From an uncultured Chromatiaceae bacterium (GTDB taxonomy: Bacteria > Pseudomonadota > Gammaproteobacteria > DRLM01), in the NCBI GenBank assembly GCA_945787555.1, contig CALZJG010000064.1, positions 1 to 46,310 on the forward strand: a stretch of DNA of 46,310 nt. The letters run 5' to 3'. This document shows, in pieces, positions 18,151-28,224 of the stretch. The stretch's first letter is position 1. Each line of letters begins with the position of its first letter. The notes under the pieces were generated by a model that was given only the letters and a program-made list of their open reading frames with translations, was not told the DNA's origin and did no database searches. Made by a program: the position numbers and the translations under genes.

Positions 18151-20403
18151 TCAGGCTTCCACCTCTAGGGCATCCACTTTCTGGAAGCCCCGTGGCAGCA
18201 TCAGGCCGCGCCGGCCGCGCTCACCCGCATAGTGGCTCAAGTCGCCGCCCTTGAAACTCATGTGCCGTTGACCGGCACGAAGAATCAAGGTTCCGCCGGC
18301 CGGCACGCAGGCCAAGGCCTTAACATGCTCCTCCCGCGCCACCAGTTTGGCGGAGGGAATGCCGATCAATTTGTTGCCCTTGCCCTTGGCAAGCGCGGGC
18401 AACTCGGCGAGAGGGAATACTAGCATACGACCGCTGCTGCTCACCGCCGCCACCTGCGCCGCGGCCTGATCGGTGATCGGCACGGGCGGCAGCACCCGCG
18501 CACCCTTGGGCAGGCTGAGGACTGCCTTGCCGTTCTTGTTCTTGGCGTGCAAGTCGCCGAGTTTGGCAACGAATCCGTAACCGGCATCGCTGGCCAACAA
18601 ATAGAGATCGTCAGCCCCCCCCAACATCACCCCCACGAACACCGCGCCCGGCGGCGGACTGACGCGCCCGGTGAGCGGCTCGCCCTGACCGCGCGCCGAG
18701 GGCAGTCCGTGAGCCGCCAGCGAATAGGTGCGACCGGAGGAGTCGAGGAAGACAGCCAGTTGATTACTGCGGCCGCGCGCGGCGGCGAAGTAGCCATCGC
18801 CGGCCTTGTAGCTCAGGCTCGCCGGATCGATATCATGGCCTTTCGCGGCGCGCACCCAGCCCTTCTCCGAAAGCACCAGCGTCACCGGTTCGCTGGGCAC
18901 CAAGGCGTCCTCGGCAAAGGCTTGCGCCGCCTCGCGCGCCACGATGGGCGAACGACGCTCATCGCCAAATTGTTCGGCGTCGGCCTTCAATTCATTACGC
19001 ACCAGAGTTCGCAAGCGTTGCTTCGACCCGAGAACTTTTTCCAATTGAGCGCGTTCCTTGGCCAACTCCGCCTGCTCGCCGCGGATTTTCATTTCCTCTA
19101 GCTTGGCCAAATGACGCAGCTTCAAATCCAGGATCGCTTCGGCTTGGGTGTCGCTCAAACCAAAGCGCGCCATCAGCGCCGGCTTGGGCTCGTCCTCGTA
19201 ACGAATGATGCGGATGACTTCATCGATATTGAGATAAGCGATCAACAAGCCATCGAGGATGTGCAGACGCTGCACCACCTTATCGAGGCGATACTGCAAG
19301 CGACGCCGTACGGTCTCGGTGCGAAACTCCAACCATTCGGCGAGCAAGTCGCGCAGATTTTTTACCCGTGGCCGACCATCGAGGCCGATCATGTTCATAT
19401 TGACGCGATAACTGCGCTCCAAATCCGTGGTGGAGAACAAATGCGCCATCAGCGCATCCTTGTCCACGCGATTCGAGCGCGCGACGATCACCAAGCGGGT
19501 GGGATTCTCGTGATCGGATTCATCGCGCAAATCCTCCACCATGGGCAACTTCTTGGCGTTCATTTGTTGCGCGATTTGTTCCAGAATGCGGGCACCGGAA
19601 ACCTGATAGGGCAAGGCGGTGATGACGATGTCGCCGTCTTCCCCTTCCCAGCGCGCGCGCTGGCGGATGGAACCACCGCCGCATTCATACATGCGCAACA
19701 ATTCGGCGCGCGGCGTGATGATCTCCGCATCGGTGGGGAAATCCGGCCCCTGGATGTGTTCGCACAAGGTCACCACGTCGGCCTTGGGTTCGTCCAGCAA
19801 ATGGATGCAGGCAGCGACCACTTCACGCACATTGTGCGGTGAAATATCGGTGGCCATCCCCACGGCAATGCCAGTGGAACCGTTGAGCAGCACATTGGGC
19901 AAGCGCGCCGGCAGCAGGGCGGGCTCGTCTAGGGTGCCGTCGAAGTTGGGCATCCACTCCACCGTGCCTTGGCCCAATTCACTCAACAAGGCTTGCGCGT
20001 AGGGCGCCAGACGCGCCTCGGTGTAGCGCATCGCGGCGAAGGACTTGGGATCGTCGGGCGAGCCCCAGTTGCCTTGCCCGTCGACGAGTGGATAGCGATA
20101 AGAGAACGGCTGCGCCATCAACACCATCGCTTCATAGCAAGCCGAATCGCCGTGGGGATGAAATTTACCCAGCACATCACCGACGGTGCGCGCCGATTTC
20201 TTGTATTTCGCCGCCGCCGACAATCCCAATTCCGACATCGCGTAAACGATGCGCCGCTGTACCGGCTTGAGACCGTCGCCGATGTGCGGCAAGGCACGAT
20301 CGAGAATGACGTACATGGAATAATCCAGGTAGGCCTTCTCGGTGAAGGCCTTGAGCGGCATGCGCTCGACGCCTTCCGGGGCCAGGATTTCGGTGCTGCT
20401 CAT
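18151..20403 (-). CDS. parC: DNA topoisomerase IV subunit A
   Basis: The protein of about 750 residues has the gyrase/topo IV A breakage-reunion domain: [34 protein letters not shown] and [11 protein letters not shown] with the catalytic Tyr. A C-terminal beta-propeller region follows. The QRRIVYAM wording and the shorter C terminus favour ParC over GyrA. It decatenates daughter chromosomes with ParE, encoded 5 kb upstream on the same strand. ATG 20403 has AGGA seven bases upstream and is preferred to the GTG at 20430. Confidence 0.96.
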   Translation of the reverse strand: MSSTEILAPEGVERMPLKAFTEKAYLDYSMYVILDRALPHIGDGLKPVQRRIVYAMSELGLSAAAKYKKSARTVGDVLGKFHPHGDSACYEAMVLMAQPFSYRYPLVDGQGNWGSPDDPKSFAAMRYTEARLAPYAQALLSELGQGTVEWMPNFDGTLDEPALLPARLPNVLLNGSTGIAVGMATDISPHNVREVVAACIHLLDEPKADVVTLCEHIQGPDFPTDAEIITPRAELLRMYECGGGSIRQRARWEGEDGDIVITALPYQVSGARILEQIAQQMNAKKLPMVEDLRDESDHENPTRLVIVARSNRVDKDALMAHLFSTTDLERSYRVNMNMIGLDGRPRVKNLRDLLAEWLEFRTETVRRRLQYRLDKVVQRLHILDGLLIAYLNIDEVIRIIRYEDEPKPALMARFGLSDTQAEAILDLKLRHLAKLEEMKIRGEQAELAKERAQLEKVLGSKQRLRTLVRNELKADAEQFGDERRSPIVAREAAQAFAEDALVPSEPVTLVLSEKGWVRAAKGHDIDPASLSYKAGDGYFAAARGRSNQLAVFLDSSGRTYSLAAHGLPSARGQGEPLTGRVSPPPGAVFVGVMLGGADDLYLLASDAGYGFVAKLGDLHAKNKNGKAVLSLPKGARVLPPVPITDQAAAQVAAVSSSGRMLVFPLAELPALAKGKGNKLIGIPSAKLVAREEHVKALACVPAGGTLILRAGQRHMSFKGGDLSHYAGERGRRGLMLPRGFQKVDALEVEA

Positions 20404-20506
20404 GGGGCTGTCCTGCGTTGCTCGATCCACACCCGGATCGCCGGGCAGGCGGCATTATAGCCAATCGCGCCGCCGGTGCAGCCTCCGCTTAGCGCCCATA
20501 AGCGCA

Positions 20507-20529
20507 CGAGGGCCGCTGAGCGGCCCTCG
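20507..20529 (-). terminator. Strong hairpin after the diheme cytochrome gene
   Basis: A perfect 10-bp stem (CGAGGGCCGC with GCGGCCCTCG) has a three-base loop. It lies 20 bp past the cytochrome stop and about 100 bp before the parC start. There is no U-run on either side, so termination strength is uncertain. Confidence 0.5.
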
Positions 20530-20548
20530 CTGGATGGGCGCTGCCCAG

Positions 20549-21202
20549 TTACTGCGACGGCGGGACTACGAGGATAGTGCGCAGATAGGCCACCACATCA
20601 TCGATTTCCTGCTCGCTGAGCTGCTCCCCCCAAATCGGCATCACCGGCGAGCGGCCCATGGCCTCGCCACCATAGGTGACGATCATTTTCTTGTACTGAT
20701 CGTTCTTGTCACTGCGGGTGAGGTTGGCGGGCGGCGGATCATAGAGCACCGAGGCGCGCCCCTTGCCGTCAGCCTTGACACCGTGGCACAGCACGCAATT
20801 GCTCTTGAAGACCACTTCACCGCGACGAATCGGATTGGTGACCGCGTCCAAATAGGCGACCACATCCCCGATCTGCTCCTCGGACAACTCGCCATCCCAA
20901 GGCGGCATGAAGGGTGAACGGTCCACCGCCACCCCACCCTCGCGGACCACCTTTTCGTAATAGTCGCGCGGCTGGTTGGTGATCCGCAGATTCACCGCCC
21001 CATAGAGCTTGGTGGCGCGTGCCATGCCGTCACCGCGCTCGCCGTGGCAGAGCGTACAGTAGTGCTTGTAAACGATACCGCCACGTATCACCGGTTTGCC
21101 TCGTGCTTGATCCACGACCTCGCGGCTATCGGTGGCGGCATGCGCCGTGACGCTCCCCCCTAGGGCGAGCATCACGGTCAGCCAAATCCATCCCAGTTTC
21201 AT
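20549..21202 (-). CDS. Periplasmic diheme cytochrome c
   Basis: The 217-residue protein has a signal peptide (residues 1-22, ending AHA) and two cytochrome c class I repeats. Each has a CxxCH site (Cys49-Thr-Leu-Cys-His53 and CVLCH) and a downstream methionine-containing loop (MPPWDGELSEEQIGDVVAYL and MPIWGEQLSEQEIDDVVAYL), typical of His/Met haems. It probably passes electrons between the respiratory chain and the peroxidase-type enzyme encoded upstream. Its ATG overlaps the cupredoxin stop (ATGA), indicating coupled translation. ATG 21202 is the start because it begins the signal peptide. Confidence 0.93.
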   Translation of the reverse strand: MKLGWIWLTVMLALGGSVTAHAATDSREVVDQARGKPVIRGGIVYKHYCTLCHGERGDGMARATKLYGAVNLRITNQPRDYYEKVVREGGVAVDRSPFMPPWDGELSEEQIGDVVAYLDAVTNPIRRGEVVFKSNCVLCHGVKADGKGRASVLYDPPPANLTRSDKNDQYKKMIVTYGGEAMGRSPVMPIWGEQLSEQEIDDVVAYLRTILVVPPSQ

Positions 21203-21561
21203 GGCGCGACCTCCACCTCCATGAACATCTGCGGATGGATGGCGCACTCGACTTCCGCCATCCCCGCTTCATCGAAGACCACCGACTTGTGCTGGCCCTG
21301 GGGATAAGAACCCAAATCAAAGGTTTTGAGATCCGACAACGAAAACACATTGTGGAACCACGGATCCATATTCTTAAAGTGGATGGTATCGCCGACCTTG
21401 ATGGTGATTTTTTCCACCTTGTCGCCGTCTTGAACGAAAGTCTTGTTATGCTGGCCGACGGTGAATTCGGCCGCCTGCGCCACGCCGGCGCCCAACAATG
21501 CAGGGCCCAACATCGCCGCGCAGAGCGCGCCCGACACCCATGATTTAGTCATAACTTTCAT
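21199..21561 (-). CDS. Cupredoxin (plastocyanin/azurin-like copper protein)
   Basis: The 120-residue protein has a cleavable signal peptide (to about Ala31) and a single cupredoxin fold. Likely type-1 copper ligands are His70 (WFHNVF) and Cys106, His109 and Met112 (CAIHPQM). It resembles the small cupredoxins encoded beside MauG-type peroxidases. It should be a periplasmic electron carrier. It sits between the peroxidase gene (17 bp) and the diheme cytochrome gene (4-bp overlap), so all three probably form one redox chain. Confidence 0.92.
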   Translation of the reverse strand: MKVMTKSWVSGALCAAMLGPALLGAGVAQAAEFTVGQHNKTFVQDGDKVEKITIKVGDTIHFKNMDPWFHNVFSLSDLKTFDLGSYPQGQHKSVVFDEAGMAEVECAIHPQMFMEVEVAP

Positions 21562-21578
21562 GATTGCTGCTCCTTCGC

Positions 21579-22589
21579 TTAGTGCGGCAAACGCGGGATG
21601 GTGAGGGCAATGGGGTCACCCGTGAGCGTCTTCAAAAACGCCACCAGATCCTCTTGCTCCCCGGCGCTGAGGTTGAGCGGCTTGAGATTCGGATCGAGGT
21701 GCTCTTTCACGTCGCCGCCGCGGTTGTAATGCCAAACCACTTCCGCCAACGTCAAATACATGCCGTTGTGCATATAGGGGGCGGTGAGGGCGATGTCGCG
21801 CAATGTCGGTGTCTTGAAGGCACCCTTCATCACCGCCACCGGCACCTGAGCAAAACGACCCATGTCTTGATTGCCCTTCAAACCGACGTTATGAAATCCG
21901 TCGTCCATGAAATTGAACCCCATGTGACAAGCAGCACAATTGGCTTTGCCTTCGAAAAGCGCGAACCCCTGCTTGGCCGATGCGCTGATGGCTGACTCAT
22001 CGCCCTTGATCCAACGATCGAACGGCGCCTCGCTGGAGACAATGCTGCGCTCGAAACTGGCGATCGCCTTGGCAACCGTATCCAGTGAAATGCCTTCGCC
22101 CGGATAGGCTTGTTCGAACATCCCCACATAACCGCTGATCGCCTTCAACTCCGCTACGGCGACATCCAGGTCCTGCGCCATCTCCTCATGCGCGGCGATC
22201 GGCCCGGTCGCTTGTTTCTCCAAGGTGCGGAAGCGACCATCCCACATTTGCTTGCGCTGATAAGCGGTATTGAGAATGGTGGGCGTGGCGCGCCCCAATA
22301 CTTTCATGCCGTGACCGATGGCGGTGGGCAAGCCGTCCGACCAGCCCATGGCGGGATTGTGGCAGGTGGCGCAACTGATCCAGTTCGAACCCGAAAGACG
22401 CGGGTCGAAGAATAAGGCTTTGCCCAACTCCACACGTTCCGGTGTCACTTGATTGTTAGCCGGCGCCGGCACCTTCTCCGGGCGCAGATAACTCTCCTTG
22501 GGTTCGGCATAGACCGCACCCGTCGTTAACAGCCCCATCAAGGCGAGTGCGATCATCCCGCGCTTGGCTACTGAACCAAAATCACTCAT
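21579..22589 (-). CDS. Diheme cytochrome c peroxidase (MauG/CcpA family)
   Basis: The 336-residue protein has a signal peptide (to about Ala28) and two c-haem sites, Cys73-Ala-Thr-Cys-His77 and Cys218-Ala-Ala-Cys-His222. It also has the family motifs LGKALFFDPRLSGSNWISC, WDGRFRTLEKQATGPI and FKTPTLRDIALTAPYMHNG. Family members reduce hydrogen peroxide in the periplasm or, in MauG, oxidise a protein substrate. The AGGAGG ribosome binding site is strong. It starts 30 bp after the chemoreceptor gene and leads the cupredoxin and cytochrome genes. Confidence 0.93.
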   Translation of the reverse strand: MSDFGSVAKRGMIALALMGLLTTGAVYAEPKESYLRPEKVPAPANNQVTPERVELGKALFFDPRLSGSNWISCATCHNPAMGWSDGLPTAIGHGMKVLGRATPTILNTAYQRKQMWDGRFRTLEKQATGPIAAHEEMAQDLDVAVAELKAISGYVGMFEQAYPGEGISLDTVAKAIASFERSIVSSEAPFDRWIKGDESAISASAKQGFALFEGKANCAACHMGFNFMDDGFHNVGLKGNQDMGRFAQVPVAVMKGAFKTPTLRDIALTAPYMHNGMYLTLAEVVWHYNRGGDVKEHLDPNLKPLNLSAGEQEDLVAFLKTLTGDPIALTIPRLPH

Positions 22590-22619
22590 GAAAGATCCCT
22601 CCTGCTTGCATACACACTG

Positions 22620-24242
22620 TTACAACTTGAATCGATCGACTACGACATTAAGATCGACAGCCGCCTCATTGAGCTTGCCGGCCAAGTGCCGCAAATTCTC
22701 TGTTTGTTCGTTGGTGCCAGTGCTGAGCGACAGCAATGCATCCACTGAGGAAGTAATGCCGGAGATGGCGCGCTCTTGCTCGTTCATCAACGCTCCGACT
22801 CCACGTATGGCCGACTCCATGGCCTGAACTTGCGCGCTGCTTTCGGCGGTATCGTCGGCCACACCTTGCAGGCGCGTGATGTTGTCGCGCGCTTCAACAG
22901 TGGTTTTCTCCAACAAAGTCACGCTTTGCCCGATGCTCGACCCGATGCTCTCGACTAATCCGGAAATCTCGCCGGTCGCCTCATCGGTGCGCTTGGCCAA
23001 GCCACGCACCTCATCGGCCACTACAGCGAAACCGCGCCCCTGCTCACCGGCACGCGCCGCTTCGATGGCGGCATTGAGCGCCAGCAAGTTGGTCTGCGAA
23101 GAAATGTCGCGGATGGTGTTGGTGATGGAGGTGATGGTTTCGGCGGTGTTGGAGAGATCGCGGGTCACGCGCGCGGTCTGTTCCATGTGTTCTTGAAAAC
23201 GCTGGAAGCGCTGCACGGTTTCGGTGATTTCCCGATTGGCGCGCGAGGACATATCGGCGCTGGAATGGGCGGCACCCGCCGCCACCTCCAATTGCGCCAA
23301 GGCCTCAGTAGCTGCGGTGAGCACTAGCTCGGCGTCGTGTTTGATTTCCTTGACGCTGCCGTGCAGTGTGGAAGACACACCCTTGATATTGTCGGCAGCC
23401 TGCGACACGCTATCCGCTTCGCTGGACAACTTACCGGCACCGGCGTAAACACGCTCGACGATGCCGTGCAGATCGGAGGCCATGCGCGACATCGAACCCA
23501 GGGTGCGGCCGATTTCATCCTGTCCAGTCTCCTTGAGGCGGATCGTCAAATCCCCGGTTGCCAGCGCCGCCATCGACTCATCCAACCTATCCAGGGGTCG
23601 GGTCATCAGATGACCGGCCCAGACGCTCATTGCAAATCCCAGCAAAGCGCCTACTCCGACGAAGACAGCCAACAGCATGATCGTGTCATGCGCTTCCTCC
23701 CTGCGCTGCTTGAGCACCGCCGTCAAGGCCTCGCGCTCGGCGTTCACCAACGATTGCGATAGCTCGTCGATGCGGGCAATGGAATCCTTCATCTGCGCAT
23801 CGGTGGCCAGCGCCTGCTCATCGTTATTCCGGCGGGCCGCCTTGATCACGTCCATGCGCTGCGGTTTGATATCGAGGATCAGTTGTTTGAGCTCGGCCAC
23901 CGACTTGTTGCCAACCAGCACCGCGCCGAGATTTTGCACCGTCTCGTCCAATACCGCCGAGGCGCGTATGGCCTGCACCGACGCCTCACGGATGGCCGTG
24001 CGATCCGCAAAGCTAATGACCTCGGCCTGGGCGCGGCTCATTTCCAATATCGCGGCGCGCGCGGTGATGGCGGCATCGACCCGCGCTTGCGACTCACTCA
24101 TGGTCCGTTCCATGACTTGATTCTGCGTCTGAATGGTATAGCCCGCCAACACGGCCACGATGACGATGCCCACGGTATAGAGTCCGGAAATGGCGAATAT
24201 TTTTTTACGCCAGCTTATATTTGCGAGTATCCGCCCTAACAT
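22620..24242 (-). CDS. Methyl-accepting chemotaxis protein
   Basis: The 540-residue protein has an N-terminal membrane segment (about 14-34), a four-helix-bundle type periplasmic domain of about 150 residues, a second membrane segment (about 188-210) and a HAMP domain. The signalling hairpin tip ([20 protein letters not shown], then [20 protein letters not shown]) is the most conserved part. It reports to CheA/CheW. The ligand is unknown. It lies 30 bp upstream of the peroxidase gene on the same strand, so it may be expressed with the redox cassette. Confidence 0.94.
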   Translation of the reverse strand: MLGRILANISWRKKIFAISGLYTVGIVIVAVLAGYTIQTQNQVMERTMSESQARVDAAITARAAILEMSRAQAEVISFADRTAIREASVQAIRASAVLDETVQNLGAVLVGNKSVAELKQLILDIKPQRMDVIKAARRNNDEQALATDAQMKDSIARIDELSQSLVNAEREALTAVLKQRREEAHDTIMLLAVFVGVGALLGFAMSVWAGHLMTRPLDRLDESMAALATGDLTIRLKETGQDEIGRTLGSMSRMASDLHGIVERVYAGAGKLSSEADSVSQAADNIKGVSSTLHGSVKEIKHDAELVLTAATEALAQLEVAAGAAHSSADMSSRANREITETVQRFQRFQEHMEQTARVTRDLSNTAETITSITNTIRDISSQTNLLALNAAIEAARAGEQGRGFAVVADEVRGLAKRTDEATGEISGLVESIGSSIGQSVTLLEKTTVEARDNITRLQGVADDTAESSAQVQAMESAIRGVGALMNEQERAISGITSSVDALLSLSTGTNEQTENLRHLAGKLNEAAVDLNVVVDRFKL

Positions 24243-24395
24243 CCCTTACTCCTTTGCGTGCTAATGGGAACAATCCCATAGCCACCCGTCACGAATGTAA
24301 CGGCTCGGCAACAGCCACTTTTAGCAGGCGAAATGTAAGGAATTGTGTCTTATTGGAAAGCGCTATTCTGACGAGGGGATTTCACTGCGCCGTGC

Positions 24396-25028
24396 TCAGG
24401 AAATACGGAAATTCAGCGTCACCGGCCGAGCGTGGCGCAGCAACTCCACTTGCACCCATGCACCGGCCTGTAATTCTTGATGGACGCGCCATAAATCGGC
24501 CGTGGAGGTCAGCGCCTGACCATTCACGTGGGTCAGGACATCACCGTCCCGCAACCCCAACCTGTCTGCGTAGCCGTCGACGCGTAAGGAGTGCACTTGA
24601 TAGCCGTGCACTTGTCCTTCGATGTGCACCGGGCGGGCCCTAACGTCGTCGAGCAACAAGGGCAAGGCGCCCAACCACTGGCGTAAGGCAAGACGGTTCA
24701 CGACAGTGACCTCCCCGGAGGCGCTTGCAGCGTCGCCCAATTGCAGCGTCCATCGTTGCGTAGCGCGTTGTAACATCGCAGCGCGCGCGCCTATCGCCAC
24801 CACGCGCACCTGCGCGTCCAGCATCATGCCCTCGTGTACCCAGAGCGCCTCACCGCGCCCGTTCTCGAGCACCGCTGTGCCACCGTCCGCGCCAGACACC
24901 GTGCCGCGTAATATCCAGACTGGCTCGCCGGTGACGGCCCGAGCCGGCGTCAACAATGCCCACACCAGCAGAAACGCGACAACGCCAACGCGAACCACGG
25001 TGAATTGAAGACATGCGACAGGGGCCAT
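24396..25028 (-). CDS. Orphan GspC-like PDZ protein
   Basis: The protein of about 210 residues has one N-terminal hydrophobic segment (VVRVGVVAFLLVWALLTPARA), a beta domain like the GspC homology region (WILRGTVSG...AVLENGRGEALWVHEGM...RWTLQL), and a C-terminal PDZ domain (VHSLRVDGYADRLGLRDGDV, then LTHVNGQALTSTADLW). In type II secretion GspC links the inner membrane platform to the secretin. Here no gsp genes are nearby and the gene stands alone. ATG 25028 has GAGG six bases upstream; ATG 25058 has no site. It could also be a separate PDZ chaperone family. Confidence 0.72.
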   Translation of the reverse strand: MAPVACLQFTVVRVGVVAFLLVWALLTPARAVTGEPVWILRGTVSGADGGTAVLENGRGEALWVHEGMMLDAQVRVVAIGARAAMLQRATQRWTLQLGDAASASGEVTVVNRLALRQWLGALPLLLDDVRARPVHIEGQVHGYQVHSLRVDGYADRLGLRDGDVLTHVNGQALTSTADLWRVHQELQAGAWVQVELLRHARPVTLNFRIS

Positions 25029-25526
25029 GCATACACCTCGACATGGCAGACACCCCATCTGCTGCAGGCGGTCGCGTCCGTGGCGATAAGCAGGCGGTAA
25101 TCAAATCCAAGCAGTGGCTGCTGGTTAGAGCATCGGCCGCGGGTCATGGGGCTTGAACTCCGGCCTTTCCAGGTAGGGAGAAGATCGAGTTGGGCTAAAT
25201 ACTCCTTGGCGAGAAGCCATCCCGCCGTCGTTTAGGCACAGGGTGAGTTCGCGAGGAGCAGGGCACTATTTGCCTAACGGTCAAATTGATTTGGCAAGGT
25301 CATTTTGCCCTGGAAGGGTTAAGGGTTAAGGGTTAAGGGTTAAGGGTTAAGGGGTGAGGGGTGAGGGGTGAGGGGTGAGGAATTGCAGTGCTATGTGAGT
25401 ATTCGCCCCGGGTTAACAGCGTGCACGGCAATGGATAGAGAGGCGGACAAGGTCTGTGGCGCAACTCGCGTAATACCTCATTTGAGAATCAGGCCGCACA
25501 CGCGATCGCCTGCGGCCGTCTCGTTG
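25029..25526. other. Gene-free stretch upstream of the GspC-like gene
   Basis: This ~500-bp gap between the GspC-like start and the parE stop holds no convincing gene on either strand. It contains the heptamer repeat at 25316-25378 and a short segment near 25120-25140 (TGGTTAGAGCATCGGCC) that resembles a tRNA D arm and anticodon stem but does not continue as a tRNA. Confidence 0.7.
25316..25378 (+). repeat. G-rich heptamer tandem repeat, two unit types
   Basis: Five perfect copies of GGGTTAA (25316-25350) run straight into four perfect copies of GGGGTGA (25351-25378), keeping exact 7-bp register for nine units. Every unit carries a run of three or four G, so the plus strand can form intramolecular G-quadruplexes. 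It lies 149 bp past the parE stop codon (parE is on the minus strand). Confidence 0.95.
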
Positions 25527-27413
25527 TTACACCTGCGCCAAATCACCCTTGCTCTCCAACCACTCTTTGCGATCGGAGGCGCGACGTTTGGCGAGCAGCA
25601 TATCCATCAACGCGTCGGTGTCGTCGACGGCCGCGATGGTGAGCTGCACCAGACGACGTGTATTGGGATCCATGGTGGTCTCGCGCAATTGCAGGGGATT
25701 CATCTCCCCCAATCCCTTGAAACGCTGCACGTTGACCTTGCCACGTAGTTTCTCAGCGGCGATGCGATCAAGGATGCCTTGCTTCTCTGCGTCATCGAGG
25801 GCGTAGAACACTTCCTTGCCCACGTCGATGCGATACAACGGCGGCATGGCCACAAACACATGCCCCGCCGTAACCAACGGGCGGAAGTGGCGCAGAAACA
25901 GCGCGCACAACAGCGTGGCGATGTGCGCGCCGTCGGAATCGGCGTCGGCGAGGATGCACACTTTGCCATAGCGCAAACCACGCAAGTCACTGGAACCGGG
26001 CTCGACGCCGATGGCCAAGGCGATATCGTGTACTTCCTGTGAACCCAACACGACGCTGGGATCGACTTCCCAGGTGTTGAGTATCTTGCCGCGCAACGGC
26101 ATCACCGCTTGAAACTCGCGATCGCGTGCTTGCTTGGCCGAACCGCCGGCGGAATCGCCTTCGACAAGAAATAATTCCGTACGCGACAAATCCTGCGCCG
26201 TGCAATCGGCCAGCTTGCCAGGCAAGGCCGGGCCGGCAGTGACCTTCTTGCGCACCACCTTCTTGCCGGCGCGCAACCGCGCCTGAGCGCTGTTGATGGC
26301 CAAGCTGGCGATGCGCTCGGCGTCCTCGACATGTTGATTGAGCCACAAGCTGAAGGCATCCTTGACCACCCCGGAGACGAAGGCGGCGCATTCGCGCGAG
26401 GTAAGGCGTTCCTTGGTCTGACCGCTGAATTGCGCGTCCGCCAGCTTCACCGAAAGGATGTAGCTACAACGCTCCCACACATCTTCGGGCGCAAGCTTGA
26501 CGCCGCGCGGCAGCAAATTGCGGAACTCGCAGAACTCGCGTATCGCCTCGGTCAGCCCGGTGCGCAATCCGTTCACATGGGTGCCGCCTTGCGCGGTAGG
26601 GATCACATTCACATAACTCTCAGTCAGTAACTCGCCCCCCTCGGGCAACCAGATCACCGCCCAATCGGCGGCCTCGCGTTCGCTCTGCATGGCGCCCATG
26701 AAAGGCTCCTGCGGCAGCAACTCGAAACCTTGCAGCGTCTCGAGCAGATAATCTTGCAGCCCCGCCGCGTAATGCCATTGCAGTTTTTCACCGCTGTTCT
26801 CGTCGTGGAACTTCACCAGCAAGCCGGGACACAGCACCGCCTTGGCGCGCAAGATGTGGGTCAACTTGGGCACGGAGAATTTGGCGCTGTCGAAGTATTT
26901 CGCGTCGGGCCAGAAGCGCAGCGTGGACCCGGTGTTGGTCTTGCCCACCGACCCGATGACTTCCAACGCCGAGACTTTGTCGCCGCTGGCGAAAGCCATG
27001 TTGTATTCCTTGCCGCCGCGCCGCACCCACACCTCCAGTTGCTTGGACAGCGCATTGACCACCGACACCCCCACGCCGTGCAGCCCGCCGGAGAATTGAT
27101 AATTCTTGTTGGAGAATTTCCCGCCGGCGTGCAAGCGCGTGAGGATGACCTCCACGCCGGGCGCTTTTTCGCCGCGATGGATGTCCACCGGCATACCCCG
27201 GCCATCGTCCTTGACCTCCAGCGAACCGTCTTTGTAGAGCGTCACCTCGATACGTTTCGCGTGCCCGGCCATGGCCTCGTCGACGCTGTTGTCGATCACT
27301 TCCTGGGCGAGATGATTGGGCCGCGTGGTATCGGTGTACATACCGGGGCGCTTGCGCACCGGCTCCAAACCGGTCAAGACTTCGATGGCGGAGGCGTCGT
27401 AAACACTGCTCAT
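25527..27413 (-). CDS. parE: DNA topoisomerase IV subunit B
   Basis: The 628-residue protein has the GHKL ATPase site (VIDNSVDEAMAGHA and GGLHGVGVSVVNALS), the transducer domain and the TOPRIM domain (ELFLVEGDSAGGSAKQARD, DADSDGAHI), ending with LRETTMDPNTRRLVQL. The length of about 630 and the EGDSAGGSAKQ wording are those of ParE rather than the longer gammaproteobacterial GyrB. AAGGAT precedes the ATG. It partners with parC about 5 kb downstream on the same strand. Confidence 0.97.
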   Translation of the reverse strand: MSSVYDASAIEVLTGLEPVRKRPGMYTDTTRPNHLAQEVIDNSVDEAMAGHAKRIEVTLYKDGSLEVKDDGRGMPVDIHRGEKAPGVEVILTRLHAGGKFSNKNYQFSGGLHGVGVSVVNALSKQLEVWVRRGGKEYNMAFASGDKVSALEVIGSVGKTNTGSTLRFWPDAKYFDSAKFSVPKLTHILRAKAVLCPGLLVKFHDENSGEKLQWHYAAGLQDYLLETLQGFELLPQEPFMGAMQSEREAADWAVIWLPEGGELLTESYVNVIPTAQGGTHVNGLRTGLTEAIREFCEFRNLLPRGVKLAPEDVWERCSYILSVKLADAQFSGQTKERLTSRECAAFVSGVVKDAFSLWLNQHVEDAERIASLAINSAQARLRAGKKVVRKKVTAGPALPGKLADCTAQDLSRTELFLVEGDSAGGSAKQARDREFQAVMPLRGKILNTWEVDPSVVLGSQEVHDIALAIGVEPGSSDLRGLRYGKVCILADADSDGAHIATLLCALFLRHFRPLVTAGHVFVAMPPLYRIDVGKEVFYALDDAEKQGILDRIAAEKLRGKVNVQRFKGLGEMNPLQLRETTMDPNTRRLVQLTIAAVDDTDALMDMLLAKRRASDRKEWLESKGDLAQV

Positions 27414-27688
27414 GGCTATCCTTCAAGAAACTAGCGCCGGGCAGCGCGGGCCCGGCTTAACGAGGGCGTAAGCTTACAACCTCTGGCTGCCGCGGTGTAG
27501 CCTGCGCCAGCGGTGGCCCGCCTAGCCGCCGAAAACATCGCTAAGTCATTGTTCGTTATAGACCAGATGATTATAGGGTTGCAGGATGACAGGATGCCTA
27601 GAAAACCTTTCGTCTCAGGCGGCTAATGCGAATAGCGGCGGAAAGCACGCATTGGGCGGCAACCGGTAAGAAAGCCGCAATACCCAAC

Positions 27689-28126
27689 ATGAAGACACCA
27701 CCAACCTACCCATGCTGCCGACTCGCATTGATGGCGCTGGTTGCGATCGGCACGGCCTATGAAGCACGCGCGGACACGGTCAATCACGCCACTGTCGCGT
27801 CTTTCCATGCCGGAATTTTCCACCACAGTGGCGTCGACCTGCTGGGATATACCGTGGAGCGGCCGCTCTCCGCCAAACTCTATGGTTTCTATACGCTTGG
27901 CTTTCCGTCCTTGGTGGCGGGCGGCTACTCGTATTATGGGAATTTCCACCACCATGGCGCCGTCGCGACCTTGGGCATAGGCATAGGGTCGGTGCTCTAT
28001 GCCTCCTTGGCCTACCAGTGGCGCGTGTCGGGACAGCACTACCTCAAGCTAGGCACCGGCTATACCGCCGGGGTGGCCTATTCCGGTCCTTACCCGGTGC
28101 TGTCCTACGAGCATCGCTTTGACTAA
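27689..28126 (+). CDS. Small exported protein of unknown function
   Basis: The protein of about 145 residues from ATG 27689 has a signal peptide (hydrophobic LALMALVAIGTA, cleavage near ARA) and a glycine- and tyrosine-rich mature part. Repeated short beta-strand-like runs (SLVAGGYSYYGNF, GAVATLGIGIGSVLYASLAY, YLKLGTGYTAGVAY) end in an aromatic-charged C terminus (SYEHRFD). This suggests a small outer-membrane or periplasmic beta protein. An upstream in-frame ATG at 27626 would bury the signal peptide. I recognise no family, and no good ribosome binding site is seen. Confidence 0.6.
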   Translation: MKTPPTYPCCRLALMALVAIGTAYEARADTVNHATVASFHAGIFHHSGVDLLGYTVERPLSAKLYGFYTLGFPSLVAGGYSYYGNFHHHGAVATLGIGIGSVLYASLAYQWRVSGQHYLKLGTGYTAGVAYSGPYPVLSYEHRFD

Positions 28127-28224
28127 GCGTGATCACCGACAGGCCCGCAATAGGGAGTGATCGCCATCGTTCGAACATGATCTCATCGAGCCGTTAGCCA
28201 ATGAGACCCATCTTTGACAGGGTT

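Noticed and set aside
17237-18232. 331-codon plus-strand frame opposite htpX
   Set aside because: It covers the htpX frame in reverse and has no recognisable domain; htpX has full motifs.
25115-25175. tRNA-like piece (TGGTTAGAGCATCGGCC) between the GspC-like gene and the heptamer array
   Set aside because: Only the D arm and one side of the anticodon stem match; no acceptor stem, T arm or anticodon loop follows. It is noted as chance or a decayed fragment.
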